Below are positions 24,971 to 25,011 of a stretch of 25,011 nucleotides of DNA, one piece after another. The notes beneath the pieces are model-generated. The model saw nothing but the letters and a program-made list of their open reading frames with translations, was not told the origin of the DNA and ran no database searches. Position 1 is the stretch's first letter, and every line of letters starts with the position of its first letter. A program made the translations under genes and the position numbers. Source of the DNA: Tannerella sp. (GTDB taxonomy: Bacteria; Bacteroidota; Bacteroidia; Bacteroidales; Tannerellaceae); the NCBI GenBank assembly GCA_031283785.1, contig JAITBC010000416.1:1-25011 (forward strand), in the 5' to 3' direction.

Positions 24971-25011
24971 ATGCATATTATGATAGATTTAGCGATTATC
25001 GGCGGAGGTCC
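24971..25011 (+). CDS. lpdA: Start of dihydrolipoyl dehydrogenase (E3), cut by window edge
   Basis: Only 13 codons and part of a fourteenth are present: MHIMIDLAIIGGG followed by a probable Pro. A hydrophobic beta strand running into GGGP is the FAD-binding start of flavoprotein disulfide reductases, and its place 6 bp after an E2 gene makes dihydrolipoyl dehydrogenase, which reoxidises the lipoyl group with NAD+, the natural reading. An in-frame ATG at 24980 is an equally good start. The family cannot be confirmed from so short a piece. Confidence 0.7.
   Translation, partial: MHIMIDLAIIGGG

Overview
The window reads as a chromosomal segment of a Bacteroidota bacterium, most likely order Bacteroidales. 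The evidence is a SusC/SusD pair, lipoprotein signal peptides, weak Shine-Dalgarno sequences, and several upstream regions with the phylum's -7 promoter box TAnnTTTG (TAACTTTG before mtaB, the SHOCT gene, the sulfatase gene and the E2 gene; TATCTTTG before susC). I cannot place the genus from sequence alone. No tRNA, rRNA, CRISPR array or complete insertion sequence was found.

Layout. 1-229 is a poorly explained edge with an open minus frame running off the left end. 230-1693 (minus) is a secreted TlpA-like thioredoxin protein. 2004-5387 (plus) is a likely operon of mtaB (tRNA ms2t6A methylthiotransferase), an LpxL/HtrB-like acyltransferase and a GT2 glycosyltransferase, closed by a small hairpin/T-tract. 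From 5431 to 16040 every gene is on the minus strand. In transcription order (right to left) they are: an AAA ATPase with a C-terminal nuclease-like domain; a GntR/UTRA regulator; a SHOCT/DUF4870-like membrane protein; pyrK and pyrD (dihydroorotate dehydrogenase B, overlapping by 13 bp); a large EF-hand plus leucine-rich-repeat secreted protein; an alpha/beta-hydrolase lipoprotein; a CvrA-type cation/proton antiporter; and a small diacylglycerol/undecaprenol kinase.

From 16308 the plus strand carries a compact polysaccharide-utilisation locus: susC, a large susD and a serine-type sulfatase. No glycoside hydrolase or lyase is visible with it. After a 399-bp intergenic region with a striking pair of TGTATATACA palindromes comes the E2 subunit of a 2-oxo acid dehydrogenase, followed 6 bp later by the start of its E3 subunit, cut by the window edge.

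The most interesting points are the double TGTATATACA operator-like element before the E2 promoter (a GntR/UTRA-type site, with a GntR/UTRA gene elsewhere in the window), the internally duplicated EF-hand/LRR protein, the E2 with a degenerate second peripheral-subunit-binding-like segment and a 21-bp repeat in its linker, and the minimal sulfatase locus. I do not see a clear, wholly new multi-gene system. Most genes belong to recognisable families.
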